A stretch of DNA of 64,000 nucleotides from Nilaparvata lugens (Eukaryota > Arthropoda > Insecta > Hemiptera > Delphacidae). Each line of letters begins with the position of its first letter. Within the stretch, counting starts at the first letter, position 1. A program made the translations under genes and the position numbers. A model generated the notes under the pieces. It was not told the origin of the DNA and did no database searches. It worked only from the letters and a program-made list of their open reading frames with translations. The stretch spans positions 8,700,398 to 8,764,397 of the forward strand of contig NC_052507.1 of assembly GCF_014356525.2 (NCBI RefSeq), given 5' to 3'. This document shows positions 11,061 to 22,554 of this stretch, piece after piece.

Positions 11061-11640
11061 CATGGTTTCATAATATCTAGTATTTTTATTCAGTAAATAC
11101 GGAAGAAATTTGATGATATCCTTGGTTGTTCTATCAATAAGTTCTCATCAACAATTGAATTGCTGCAATTTTCCGTGAATGAACAGGTCTTCCCAGCTTC
11201 TTGGAAGTTAAAATTTTTCTTTCGTAAAATTCAGAAAATAATTAGTTTACGCTAGAATTCCGCTGTTATTGTTGATCTTTATACGTTATTGTTTTCTTTA
11301 TCCCATCTCATCAATTTTCTCTATTTTTGTAAGAGATTCTCTAATTGAAAACGAGAGTTTCAGATTTAGAAACATAATAATTGAATAACGAGCCTCCGAA
11401 CGAAAATGTTTATTCCACAAACATGCCTGGATAAAGATTTTCTGAAACGATGTTGATTTGAGGCCTTATTTTCCCTGACCACTTTTCTGATTAGACAGAG
11501 ACGGACGTATGCTAATTATTGAGTGTCTCTGTTTACTTGAGCCGGCAGCCTATTACCTTACCTCAGGCTAACTCACTGATTTGTTTATGTAAGTTCTACA
11601 CTGAGATCCACTTAAATCTGTCAGTAATCTTAACGTAATA
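11061..11640. other. Unannotated sequence shared by both segments
   Basis: No coding or repeat structure is recognised, apart from the ttattcagtaaat motif near 11088. In the second segment that motif was the target of a retroelement insertion (22295-22554). Confidence 0.5.
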
Positions 11641-11780
11641 ACATCAATACGACTCATTTAACCTATGCTGACAGATATGTTGTGTATGTTTCATTTCACC
11701 TGAATCTGTCAGGAGCTCTCATAAGTAAGACTAATGCTTCCAATGCAACTATGCTGACAGTTTGAAGTGAATCTTGGCAT
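11641..11780. repeat. Dispersed module with ctgacag / gtttgaagtgaatc
   Basis: Three ctgacag-type motifs occur within about 120 bp, then aatgcttcc and ctgacagtttgaagtgaatc. Related modules lie at 23100-23240, 27600-27690, 35755-35830 (reverse) and 39440-39515. The function is unknown; it may be the end of an undescribed element. Confidence 0.5.
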
Positions 11781-11945
11781 AACCTTGTTTACCACTCTGC
11801 TCATTGAGGTAATACTGAGTAAACACACTGCAAATGTTGTCCCACTCACTCACACACACTCACTCATACTCTATCTCTCTCTGTTACTCTGTCTGTCTCA
11901 CTCAATATCTCTCTCTTCTGACACGGACAAGAGCTGCATCCCCTA

Positions 11946-12045
11946 NNNNNNNNNNNNNNNNNNNNNNNNNNNNNNNNNNNNNNNNNNNNNNNNNNNNNNN
12001 NNNNNNNNNNNNNNNNNNNNNNNNNNNNNNNNNNNNNNNNNNNNN
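11946..12045. other. Assembly gap, exactly 100 Ns
   Basis: A run of exactly 100 N, the usual placeholder for a gap of unknown size. It separates the two homologous segments. Open frames through it contain X residues and are meaningless. Confidence 1.
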
Positions 12046-12450
12046 AGGAGGAAGGAGGTGAAGGAGCATGAGGAGGACTAGCAATAAGCGAACTCTGACT
12101 CTTGTAGCGTTCCCTAATTGCATTACAATCGAATAGGTGCTGCTCTGACAGGTACAAATGGCCTATCCAAGCTATGAACGAAAAACGAAAAGGGAATTGA
12201 AACAAGAGAGTAGAATAAAAAAGGAAAGGTATGTGATAGCGGAATATGTATTAATGGGAATATCTATAATTGAACGAGCGGTAGCGAGTTCTCACTCAAG
12301 GCCGAAAACGGTGTAGTTTGTATGTTCTACAATAGCTTTCGAACGCTGTGATCATTCAACTTCAAATCATCAACACATACTCTTCGAAACATTGTACAGA
12401 TCGAGTTTGCTGGATAACGAACTTGACTCCTTGAATTGAAAATGAAAAAA

Positions 12451-13095
12451 TCTGGAGTGAAAATTGATCTCCTGACGCTAGTGTTCCCGCGTATCTCAAG
12501 TCTACTACTCAAAGATTTGAACCAGCTGGTGATAGGGCAATAACGCTGGAGACACATGAGGTCTGCTATCTCTTCATAGTGAACCATTTAATAGAATCAA
12601 CAGTTGCCAACAGTTTGCAATTGGATAATCACATTTTCTCGAATTTTGAGCTTATTTTTAATTTTAGGTGAAAATGTTACTGAACATTAATAATTGTAGA
12701 GATTCTCATTCTAAATCTTTTCCACTCAATTTTTTCGTTTGAATTGTATCTGAAGCCTGATAATTGAGAATCTAAAATCAAACTTTGCATAGATGGGGCT
12801 GAGCTCATGAAATTTTTACAGATATGGAACTTGTGGCAGTTGATAGAGCTTATCGATGACTATTTCAGGTATAACTTTAATCGGAATCGTTGGAGCTGTT
12901 TTCGAGAAAATCGCGAAAAACCCCGTTTTTGACAACATTTTCGCCATTTTAGCCACCATCTTGAATCGCATTTGATCGAGATTGTTCGTGTCGGATCCTT
13001 ATATTGTAAGGACCTTACGTTCCAAATTCTAAGTCATTCCGTTTATATCGTGTACACAGACGCACATACACTCATACACACACACACACACCACA

Positions 13096-13159
<64 letters not shown>

Positions 13160-13280
13160 CAATACCCAAAAACCACTTTTGCGGACTCACGGGACCTTGA
13201 AACGTATAGAAAATTTGAATACCTTAATTTTTTTGGAAAGCAAAACTTTCCTTACCTATGGTAGTAGGGCAAGGAAAGTA
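12451..13280 (+). mobile_element. H-family element, copy 2
   Basis: It begins tctggagtgaaaattgatct, having lost the cacactcacacaactttcc block found in other copies, and ends gtagtagggcaaggaaagta. A (CA)n run lies near 13075-13157. The first segment is empty here (ttgaaatgaaaatgaagaaa near 4040). Similar aaaatgaa bases on both sides could be a short target duplication or chance A-richness. Confidence 0.8.
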
Positions 13281-13299
13281 AAAATGAAGAAAATTTTAT

Positions 13300-13610
13300 T
13301 ATTTATTTATTATTGAATCAATGAGAATTACACAACTTACAGAAAAGTACCACAGGCTTATACGCCCAAAACGGTTCCAATTCTAATTTATACAACAGTC
13401 CAAATGTAGCTAGGTTATGTGTCACTTAACATTCTTCAATTACACACTCAATTTAAAATTCAGAACACACAAATTTTTTTCCTTAATTAAAAAAATAAAT
13501 TGAATTGAATTAAATCAATCACAATTAGTTAGAAATTCCAAACTTTGAAAAAACTATAAAATTTTGAGACCGAAAAGACAAACCCACTATTTAGAACTTA
13601 GAACTTAGAA
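13300..13610 (-). mobile_element. Retroelement 3' end with AATA tail, family K, second-segment only
   Basis: On the minus strand the phrase gcctgtggtacttttctgta precedes an aataataaataaataat tail. The first segment has no equivalent between gaagaaaca and gctgagtt near 4055-4080. It sits directly after an H element, so two insertions are stacked at one site. Near 13595 the short gaacttaga unit is tandemly repeated. Confidence 0.65.
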
Positions 13611-13849
13611 CTTTAGAACTGCTGAGTTATAACGACACTCCATCGTCTTTTTTAAGGATATTACAGGATAACATTAGAAGTGCATTAGAAGGAAGTAGTC
13701 ATTCATCATTAGTCAGCTGGATTATTAATATTGCATGCATCACTACATTATTTTACTCAATCAAATAATATCAATTAACGCTATTTGGGGGTTATTACAC
13801 ATGTGTGATTTACGCGCTGCTTTCAGCTGCTCAAGACACATTCTATTTA

Positions 13850-14003
13850 TATTATATATTATTATATTATATACTATTACTTACAATCTATTATTAAATT
13901 TTAGATGGATTATTGTTGTATTTGTCAAGCTAGGCTCTATTTGGTTTCTGTATATGTATTTATGAGTGTGAATAAATTTGAATTTGAAAATTTGAAATTT
14001 GAA
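13850..14003 (+). mobile_element. Retroelement 3' end with GAATTTG tail, family L
   Basis: Nearly identical to 5990-6165 but at a different position. The first segment reads cacattctatttacatgtct through this site at about 5005. The tail is gaatttgaaaatttgaaatt. Confidence 0.65.
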
Positions 14004-14036
14004 ACATGTCTACATCAAGACACTTCCGTTTATTCT

Positions 14037-14256
14037 AAGCTGCGTACAGACCTTTTCAAACTCCTCGGACACGCGCATTTCACTTTTCATCAGCTGATTA
14101 TATATCTGTATTTGTACAGAAACAGCACAGAGAAGAGGATGAGAAGAGAAGAATGTTCTCCTACTTCGTGGAAACAGTAAGGTACAGATATAATAGTCTC
14201 AGCATCTGCTGATGATGAATACACGTGTTCGTGACGATCAAGTCTGTACGCAGCTT
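14037..14256 (+). mobile_element. MITE with gcgtacag termini, family C (second segment)
   Basis: Counterpart of 5039-5258, ending agtctgtacgcagctt. Subterminal bases differ: this copy has ctcctcggacacgcgcattt where the other has gagcgccgcgaacacac. Such a block difference between otherwise similar copies hints at gene conversion between MITE subfamilies. Confidence 0.75.
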
Positions 14257-14459
14257 CTGACTGTCCAGTATACATCTGCAGTATAATTTTTTTTTCAATT
14301 CTGACTTTTTCATTCATATGGAGTAGGCCTAAACTATCAAGTTCTATGAATTTACTATGATAAATATTACAAGTTGCAGATTTCAAAATGAATACAATAG
14401 TCCCTGAGCGAGTTCTCCAGCCTCGGGGGACTCACTAGTATTGGAGAGAAGAATGAAAA

Positions 14460-15055
14460 ATGAAGAAGGATAAGAGAAAGAAGAGGAGGAGGAAAGATGC
14501 TGAAGAAGAGGAGAGGAGAAGAGGAGAAGAGGAGAAGAGGAGAAGAGGAAAAGAGGTGAAGGGAGAGGGAAGAGGAGAAGAGGAAAAGAGGAGAAGAGTT
14601 GAAGAGGAGAAGAGGAGAAGAGGAGAAGAGGAGAAGAGGAGAAGAGGAGAAGAGGGAAGAGGAGAAGAGGAGAAGAGAGAGGAGAAGAGAAAGAGGAAAG
14701 AGAGGGAGAAGAGGAGAAGAGAAGAAGAGGAGAAAGAAGAAATAAGGAGAAAAAGAGGAGAAGAGTTGACGAGGAGAAGAGGAGAATAGGAGAAGAGGAA
14801 AAGAGGAGAGAGGAGAAGAGGAGAAGAGGAGAGAGAGGAGAAGAGGAGAAGAGAGAAGAGGAGAAGAGGAGAAGAGGAGAAGATGAGAAGAAGGAGAAGA
14901 AGAAGAAGAAGAAGAAGAAGAAGAAGAAGAAGAAGAAGAAGAAGAAAAAGAAGAAGAAGAAGAAAAAGAAGAAGACGAAGAAGAAGAAGAAGAAGAAGAA
15001 GAAGAAGAAGAAGAAGAAAAAAAAAGAAGAAGAAAAAAAGAAGAACAACGACAAC
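14460..15055. repeat. Long GAG/GAA purine tract
   Basis: About 600 bp, first with an agaggag-type period, then pure gaa. The 242- and 287-codon minus-strand frames and the arginine-rich plus-strand frames come from the triplet repeat. The counterpart at 5750-5885 is far shorter. Confidence 0.95.
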
Positions 15056-15399
15056 AACAAAAACAAAAACAACGAAAAAAAAAGAATTTTCGTGAGTAAA
15101 TACATACTCATGAATCGATAGATAACAGTGATAACAGATAACTACTATAGTAACAAAAATAGATGGTTGACTCCTGAAGGAAAGATATACTCTGGATATC
15201 AATTCAACGCCACGGTAGTTCATAAATATTGAATGTGGAACAATTTGCCACATATACTTCAATATTATATATGTCACCAAAGAACTTCGACCTATCAATA
15301 CAGAAATTTATTCCGATCACATGACTGTGTCTGTCGCTCTTGACTCTGTTGCTCTTGCTATCAGCAGCTTTGGAAAATTTGAACGAACAAGAATATGAA

Positions 15400-16235
15400 G
15401 AAGAAGGAAATGAAAATGAACTACAAGTATATGAGAGAGGATGAGAAGAAAAAGAAGAACAAGGAATAAGGTGGCGGAGAAGGAGGAGAATGAATCAAGA
15501 GAATGACTAGAAGAAGGAAAAAATACGAGTTTAATGGGAAGCTAGAATACAAGAGAAAGAAAAATATTGAAGAGGCCAAAAGGACGAACAATGTGAGTGC
15601 GATGGGAAGAAGAAAGAAAGTGAAAAGTAGAGGTAGGGGAGAAAGAAGAGAAGGAGAAGAAGAGGGAATAGTGAAAAATACAATGAGAAGTAAAATTGAT
15701 AAAAAGGATGGAGGAGCAACAGACAATAAAAAATTATGAAAAAGTAGTATGGAAAAATAGAGGAGGAGAAGAATAAGAAGGAGGTGGTGAAGACAAAGAA
15801 GAAGAAGGAAAATGAGGAGTAGAGGAAGAAAAAAAAGGAGAAGAAGGAATGAAGGGAAATTGAGAAAAATGGTGTGGGAGGAGAATAGTAGAGGAAGGGG
15901 GAGAAAGAAGAGAAGGAGAAGAAGAGGGAATAGTGAAAAATACAATGAGAAGTAAAATTGAAAAAAAGAATAGAGGAGCAACAGACAATAAAAAATGATG
16001 ATAAAGTAGTATGAAAAAATAGGGGAGGAGAAGAATAAGAAGGAGTTGGTGAAGACAAAGAAGAAGGAAAATGAGGAGTAGAGGAAGAAAAAAGGAGAAG
16101 AAGGAATGAAGGGGAATTGAGAAAAATGGTGTGGGAGGAGAATCAGAAGAATGAAGAAGGAGAGAACGAATAGAAGACGAAGATAAAGAAGATCGAAAAT
16201 AAAGAAGACAGAGTTGTGAAGATGTGAGAAAAATG
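15400..16235. repeat. Purine-rich region with an internal duplication
   Basis: Compared with 6535-7125, a block of about 270 bp (gaagaagagggaatagtgaa to a gaggagcaacagac phrase) occurs twice. Leucine- and phenylalanine-rich minus frames here are artefacts. Confidence 0.75.
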
Positions 16236-16542
16236 AAAGATGCTAAAGAAAATCGACGGCATGAATAACTTGTTCGACTTTCCGAAAAGTTATTGGGAGT
16301 TATATGCGTGAACTTTCAACACGGAGCATTTTGGTTGGTTGCTTCAGTACTGCTGTATAGACCTACATTCTGGTGGCGAAGCAACTTGAGTTCGATTCTG
16401 CTCTGCGAATGCTAAACATATTCGGGCAGTCACCCAACAAAAGTCCCGAACATTTTGCCTTGAATCGATGTTGGTTGGCACTTTTTTCGAGGGAGGCGAT
16501 TCTCGGATACGAATCTGTGACTTGTGCGTGGAATAGAATAGG

Positions 16543-17482
16543 GTGTGTACAGACGTAGGTGCCAGGAACACGTGCATTCCACTTTTCATCAGCTAATCTC
16601 AATGTACCTAGAATCCTTGTGTATTCTAGGTACCTTGACTAATCCTATACTTATTATATCTGTTTTCTGTTTCCGTTCAGATATAAATATCGGGGCACCG
16701 AGCTTCGCTCTTTATCTATTAATTTATTGACTTTTGATAAACCGAACACAATTCTTTAAAATGATTGGGAAAGTACTAACAGGCACAGCCCAAAACTGTT
16801 TTATCCGAATTTTGATTTATACACCATCAATAGTCCAGAAAGTAGGTTATGTTCCATACACTTGAATTCAGGTTCAATTTTCTGTTCAAACATTTGAAAA
16901 CAAAAAAATTATAATTTAGATTATATACAAACCAAATTGAATAACACTGAAAATGTTGAAATAACTTGAAATTGTCAAATAATGATCAACTTTGAAAATT
17001 ATGATATACCCTAGTTGAGGAGGATTATCATGTCATGTCAACAAATCAGATTATGTTGATCAAATCGATTAAAAATTGTCTAGCTAGATAAAATATCTCG
17101 CTGAATGATTATGATTACACAGCTGGTAATAATTCTGTCTCTCTCCCACACAGGCACACGCATCTTCTGTTATCGAAAGACGACGAAATTATTATCTGTT
17201 TTCCAAGGATGGATTATCCTTTAATGTCGTTCAGCGAGTTTTCGAAAGAATGAGACCTAGTGCAATCGAATCTTTATATCATGAACCTACTATGTTCCAA
17301 ATTTCGTGAAAATCATTAGAGCAGTTTTCGAGAACCGTAAAACGTGAATAACCATATTTAAAAATAGCCAGATATAAAAATAACCAGATATTTATACAGA
17401 AATTGCTCGCTTAATATAATAGGATAGGCATCAGCTGATAGAAAGTGAAATGCGCGTGTCCTAGGAGCTTAAAAAAGTCTGT
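16543..17482 (+). mobile_element. C-type MITE with nested family K 3' end (second segment)
   Basis: Counterpart of 7423-8383. The terminal gtacgcagctt is replaced: after gtctgtac the sequence switches to a ctatttatttatt-led insertion (17484-17655) before homology resumes at tttatacactaat. Confidence 0.55.
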
Positions 17483-17483
17483 A

Positions 17484-17655
17484 CCTATTTATTTATTAAC
17501 AATTATCACAAAAACGTCAAAATTTGAGTTTCACTCAAATGACAGGTTATATGTCAGTATAATCTAATATTAAATTACTCCTATAGCTATCCTATAACTA
17601 AATTAATATTGTAGATAAGAATCATCTATTTACAAAGTCAAAAAATCTTTATCAC
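17484..17655 (-). mobile_element. Retroelement 3' end with stem-loop and TAAA tail
   Basis: On the minus strand the piece ends ttaataaataaatagg. About 35 bp upstream is an inverted pair, catttgagt / actcaaatt. The first segment lacks it at about 8378. Its parent element is unknown. Confidence 0.6.
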
Positions 17656-18035
17656 TATCTTTATACACTAATAGGAATAAAGTGCCAGTATTGGCTCTAG
17701 ATTTGATCAAAAAAGAAATAGGAATCACAAATCAAACCAGATGAAAACTACAATATCCTCTTTGGTTTCATAGATAGTGTCTGTGATAGTGACTCTAGAT
17801 TTTGTGTCGAGTCTATATCAGGCGCTTTTCCAGGCGCAAACTCAATCAGCCTATCAGAGAGTTTCCTGCCCTGCCGAAGCTGAATACGCCTGGAAAGAGT
17901 CTAATCGATGTGCATTCTGTAGTATTGTCTGCACTCGATATTGATTGACTTACTCCAATAATTTTTGATCGTTATTTATTTATTGTATTTCATGTGTACC
18001 TTATTTCTACTCTTTGTTAATTTAATCGGTTTTAT

Positions 18036-18164
18036 TACTTTACTTGCCCTATTACCATAGGAAAGGAAAGTATTGCTTTCCAAAAAAATTTAAGGTACCC
18101 TAATTTCATGTTTTCTATACGTTTCAAGGTCCCCTGAGTCCAAAAACATGATTTTTGGGTGTTG

Positions 18165-18209
<45 letters not shown>

Positions 18210-18971
18210 TGTGTGTGTGTGTGTTCGTGTGTGTGTGTGTGTGTCTGTGAACACGATAACTCCATTCCTAATTAACCGATTGACTTGAAATTTTAAACTT
18301 AAGGTCCTTATACCATGATGATCCGACAATAAGAATTACAATAAAATTCAATATAAAATGGCGGATAATGGCTAAAAAACCACGTTTTTCACGGTTTTCT
18401 CGAAAACGGCTCCAACGATTTCCTTCAAATTCATACCCTAGATAGCTATTCATAAGCCCTATCAACTGATATGAGTCTCATTTCTGGGAAAATTACAGGA
18501 GCTCCGTAATATTTCTGAGAAGAATGTATTTGGTAAATTTCTTTCACGATTTTCTCAAAAAATAACTTGATCGATTTGTTTCAAATTCATACCCTGTATA
18601 GTTATATATCAGCTCTTTTAACTGGCATGAGTCTCCTCCCTGAGAAATTAACAGGGGGTCCACCCCATCCTTAAGAATTTTACTTTGTAACCTCCTTCTC
18701 GTGCGTGAGGTAGGTAGGTAGAGCAGTTTTTTCGAAAGAACACATGTCGATATTCTATTTGTTGAACAGCTGTATTGACAACTTTAAAAAAATCCTCAAA
18801 TTTCATAATTCAAACAAAGGAAAATGTACTCTGAACACAATAACAATAGTATAATCGTAGTTTTAATTATTTAGCCGCCAATCGGCATAATGTTAATCCC
18901 CTAAATTATCCTCGTTAATGATGCTTACAGATCAATGAGCAAGGAAAGTTGTGTGAGTGTACCACACCAGA
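18036..18971 (-). mobile_element. H-family element, copy 3, reverse
   Basis: On the minus strand it begins tctggtgtggtacactcaca then caactttccttgc and ends atggtaatagggcaagtaaa. A (TG)n run lies at 18168-18243. The middle differs from the other copies: two related modules each carry caaattcataccct. The first segment is empty near 8745-8760 (gttttattctcttttatttt). It is the longest copy, about 936 bp. Confidence 0.85.
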
Positions 18972-19197
18972 TTTTTCTCTTTCTTTTTTGAAAAATCAAA
19001 AACTCGATGTAACGTCTGTTATAATATCCCTCCATGTCAGTAGATCAATTAAAATTGAAGTCATTCAAAATACAAAGAATCGAGTGAGTTGTCAATCAAA
19101 TGCAAAATATTTATCATGTTCCTTCATGCCAGTTGAGCAAGTGAAAATTAAAAGCATTCAATCAGTTGTCAATCAAATGTAAAACATTAATAACAAT

Positions 19198-19440
19198 TAG
19201 GTCTGCCGCAAAGTAGACCCACGCCAATCCACGAAAAGCAACCCATGCCGCGGGATGTTTTGTAAACCATTGCTAGGCTTCTCCAGACATATGTGTGATG
19301 ATAATAATACATGCAATGAATAATCCACTTGTCAACTGATTGATAATGAATAATTCTATAGCAATGGTTTACAAAACACCCCATGGCGTGGGTTTCTTTT
19401 CGTGGATCAACGTGGGACTAGCCTACTTTGCGGCGGGCCT
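19198..19440. mobile_element. MITE of the aggtctgccgc family (second segment)
   Basis: Counterpart of 9847-10083, with the same two long imperfect inverted arms. Base differences are scattered along both arms. Confidence 0.8.
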
Positions 19441-19528
19441 AAAAGTTCCCAACGTTAACCATTTGAACCCTTTGGAAACTATTCTGACACATCTTGCTGA
19501 ACTCCTCAAATCTCCTGCAAATCTTAAA

Positions 19529-19688
19529 GTGCGTACAGATATACGCGCCGCGAACATGAGCAATTCACTTTTAATCAGCTGATTATATCTGTATTTTTAC
19601 AGAAACGGTAAGATACAGATATAAAAGCTTGGCATCAGCTGATTAAAAGTGAATTGCTCATGTTCGCGGCGCGTATATCTGTACGCAC
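19529..19688. mobile_element. Palindromic MITE, family B (second segment)
   Basis: Counterpart of 10170-10330; the 55-bp arms remain perfect mirror images in both copies. Conservation of both arms in both segments suggests either recent insertion before the segments diverged or arm-to-arm conversion. Confidence 0.9.
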
Positions 19689-20037
19689 CTGTATAATGTT
19701 CATCAATCACAAAATGAAGATGCAGGATTCTCTCAAATGAAAAACACGTAATGGTTTTGAAACATTATCAAGTGTCAAAATGAAATTATCATGAAATTTT
19801 AATAGCCTACAAACATGATAGCTCACTGTATCTTCAGAGAATTCTGTTCAGACATCAAACGTAGCCTCTGGAAATCCTCAAAGCTATAAGTTTTTTGAGG
19901 TATTAAGTGTGGGCCAAAGGGATTTCTACCTTTCAATGGTCTGTCATCTTTTGCAACTATCATCCTTTTTTGATCGCATTTTATCTCTTTTTCGCAGAAT
20001 TCTCATTCAACGCCCACTTCCCTCTCCTTTTATAATG

Positions 20038-20711
20038 TCTTCCTCTTCCTCCGCTTCTTCTTTATCTTCTTCTTCTTCTTCTTTTCTTCTTCTTCTTCTT
20101 CTTCTTCTTTTCTTCTTCTCTTTTCTCTTCTTCGTCTTCTTTTCTTCTTCTTCTCTTCTTCTCTTCTTCTCTTCTCTTCTTTCGTCTTCTTCTTTCTTCT
20201 TCGTCTTCTTCTTCTTATTCTTCTTTTCTTCTCTTCTTTTCTTCTTCTTCTTCTTCTTCTTCTTTTCTTCTTCTTCTTTTCTTCTTCTTCTTCTTCTTCT
20301 TCTTCTTCTTCTTCTTCTTCTTCTTCTTCTTCTTCTTCTTCTTCTTCTTCTTCTTCTTCTTCTTCTCTTCTTCTTCTTCTTCTTATTCTTCTTCTTCTTC
20401 TTCTTCTTCTTATTCTTCTTCTTCTTCTTCTTCTTCTTCTCTTCTTCTTTCTTCTTCTCTTCTTCTTTCTTCTTCTCTTCTTCTTCTTCTTCTTCTTCTT
20501 TCTTCTTTCTTCTTCTTCTTCTTCTTATTCTTCTTCTTCGTCTTCTTCTTCTCTTCTTCTTCTTTCTTCTTCTTCTTCTTCTTCTTCTTCTTTCTTCTTC
20601 TTCTTCTTCTTCTTTTCTTCTCTTCTTCTTCTTCTTCTTCTTCTCTTCTTCTTCTTCTTCTTCTTCTTCTTCTTCTTCTTCTTCTTCTTCTTCTTCTTCT
20701 TCTTCTTCTTG
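20038..20711. repeat. Long (CTT)n tract
   Basis: About 670 bp of ctt repeats with occasional cttct slips. It produces frames of more than 250 codons (poly-Ser/Leu/Phe on plus, poly-Glu/Arg/Lys on minus) that are not genes. Confidence 0.97.
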
Positions 20712-20747
20712 ATTTATCATAATGAAGTGGAAAACTCTCACAAAAAA

Positions 20748-21410
20748 TCTGGTGTGGCACACTCACACAACTTTCCTTGCCATTATGAAAATTGATCACC
20801 TGACGCTAGTGTTCCCGCGCATCTCAAGTCTATTATTCAAAGATTCGAGCCAGCTGGTGACAGGGCAATAACGCTGGAGACACACGAGGTCTGCTATCTC
20901 TTCATAGTGAATCATTTAATAGAATCAACAGTTACCAACAGTTTGCAATTGGATAATCACATTCTCTCGAATTTCGTGCTTATTTTTAATTTTAGGTGAA
21001 AATGTTACTGAACATTAATATTGTAGAGACTCTCATGCTGAATCTTTTCCACTCGAAATTTTCTGTTTAAACTGTATCTAAAGCCTGATAATTGAGAATC
21101 TAAAATCAAACTTTGCATAGATGGGGAAGAGCTCCTGAATTTTTTACAGATATGGGACTTGTGACAGTTGATAGAGCTTATCGATGACTACTCCAGGTAT
21201 AACTTAAATCGAAATCGTTGGAGCCGTTTTCGATAAAATCGTGAAAAACCCTGTTTTTGACAACATTTTCGCCATTTCAGCCGCCATCTAGAATCGCATT
21301 TGATCGAAATTGTTCGTGTCGGATCCTTATATTGTAAGGGCCTCACGTTCCAAATTTCAAGTCATTCCGTTAATTGGGAGATGAGATATCGTGTACATAG
21401 AGGCACATAC
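20748..21410 (+). mobile_element. H-family element, copy 4, missing its CA core and 3' end
   Basis: It begins tctggtgtggcacactcaca and stops after gaggcacatac, where the CA microsatellite starts in other copies. It runs straight into the upstream part of a P-family element. The first segment has neither; there caaaaaacgtggctgttag joins the flank to a shortened P remnant. Confidence 0.8.
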
Positions 21411-21474
21411 AACCTTTCAGTCATCACATGACTTGTAACATGTTAATATTAAATAATGATTCATTGCTGTGTTC

Positions 21475-21685
21475 CCAGTTTGAACCGCCATTTTGTAACA
21501 TTTGTTGAACGCCATTCAAGGAGGCGCGTGTCTAGGCCAATGGCAGACGTTTACCTTGAACTGTCACCAATAACAGTGCTCGGCTGTTAGTATAAATACA
21601 ACCGCTTCAGTATTAGTTTACCAGAGATTGATATTGGTGTTACTTACAACCAAAACCGGTATCTCAATAAATTGGAGAAAAAACG
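21475..21685 (+). mobile_element. Family P LTR-like repeat
   Basis: Order of elements: gaaccgccattttgtaac, ggccaatggcag (CCAAT box), accaataacagt (second CCAAT-like box), gttagtataaatac (TATA box), cagtattag (initiator-like), gagattgatattggtgtta, aaaccggtatctcaataaat (poly(A) signal). This is a compact Pol II promoter plus poly(A) arrangement, as in an LTR. No internal retroviral region is attached. Confidence 0.7.
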
Positions 21686-21689
21686 AAAT

Positions 21690-22250
21690 AATAAATAATA
21701 AATGTTCAATTCCCAAAAGAACTAAAACTTTACATCAATTACACAACATTTTATATAAATTACAATTACATACAACAGTTAGTTACAAAAGAAATCTTAT
21801 AATGTGTCCTCTACTTGTTTAGTTTTTTCTGTGTGGAAATTGACCTACTCCACTATGGCGTACCATGTTCTAGAGTAGGTTTTGTTTGTTTTTTTTTGTG
21901 CGTATTATTAATTAGTTAGTGTTTAGTAAGTCATTAAGTGGTTAGTTGTTGTTCGAAATAATTTTTCTCTATGTTCTGTCTTCCTTTGCTCATCAACCAA
22001 TTGTGTACTATTGTTTTGAACTTTCTAGGATGATTAATTTGTTTACAGTTTGCAGGTAGTAGATTATATAATTTTGGTGCTAAATGATTGGAATGTCTCT
22101 GGTATGATTGCAACACTGGTGATGAGAAGATTCCTGTATCTGGTTTTGTGGTTGTGGTTTCTGGTTTGAAATGTTGGTTTCTTGTGTAATCTGCATAGTA
22201 TCTCCTTGGAGTAAAGCTATCTTGGATCCATCACGTCAAACTCATTGAAT
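21690..22250 (-). pseudogene. 3' end of a non-LTR retrotransposon: ORF2 C-terminus and 3' UTR
   Basis: On the minus strand a frame encodes a C-terminal segment with QRHSNHLAPKLYNLLP and FKTIVHNWL, a pattern I associate with the end of ORF2 in Jockey/CR1-type LINEs. The 3' UTR has the hairpin cctactc..atggtacgccat..gagtagg and an attattta-type tail. A 3' UTR-only relative occurs at 50090-50302. It is absent from the first segment, so it is a 5'-truncated insertion. The clade is not certain. Confidence 0.65.
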
Positions 22251-22280
22251 AGCAACTGTTGTTTCATAATATCTAGTATT

Positions 22281-22294
22281 TTTATTCAGTAAAT
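22281..22294. repeat. Left 14-bp target-site duplication
   Basis: tttattcagtaaat, repeated exactly at 22555-22568. The first segment has it once, near 11090, as the uninterrupted empty site. Confidence 0.95.
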
Positions 22295-22554
22295 CATCGT
22301 CGTCTTCTTACAGGGGTTGGCATTAATACCTGTTCCGCCTTCATACATTCTCCCACCTTTTTCTTGGTCTGCCAATACTTCTCCTCCCTTCTGGCTTGTA
22401 AGCAATGGCAGCTTTCGGGATTCTTCAGTTTCACATTCTCTCTCCACTGTTGTCGATTCTCGTCAACTCGATGAGGTATAGAGATCACATTGAGCTCTCT
22501 ACGGATATCGATATTTTGAAGCCTGTCCTCTCTGGTGCGTCCCTTCACTATCCC
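22295..22554 (-). pseudogene. 5'-truncated RTE-like LINE fragment, 260 bp
   Basis: The minus strand encodes a frame without stops, beginning GRTREDRLQNIDIRREL and continuing RVDENRQQW, up to a stop at the very 3' end. It ends in consecutive Arg codons made from agaagacgacgatg. A protein end that runs into a GAT-type tail with almost no 3' UTR is characteristic of RTE-type elements. Perfect 14-bp duplications flank it. The truncated 5' end means it cannot move by itself. Confidence 0.75.

Larger units (their letters stand above)
3661..11916. repeat. First copy of an 8-11 kb paralogous or allelic segment
   Basis: From the phrase gaaggagcatgaggagga onward, this stretch is collinear with 12056-23378. 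Shared landmarks occur in the same order: ttgtagcgttccctaattgc, the gtgcgtacag MITEs, purine tracts, the ggtctgccgc MITE, the palindromic MITE at 10170, CTT tracts, and ctgacagtttgaagtgaa. Short stretches compared by eye are about 93-98% identical. Homology stops about 30 bp before the run of Ns. Elements found only here are 4120-4825, 5442-5742 and 8886-9756. Confidence 0.9.

Noticed and set aside
14383..15298. Open frames of 242 and 287 codons on the minus strand
   Set aside because: They translate a GAA/GAG microsatellite (Phe/Leu/Ser runs) and have no domain.
19909..20799. Open frames of 129-267 codons on both strands
   Set aside because: They are products of the CTT tract; the reverse frame is Glu/Arg/Lys runs. 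Not genes.
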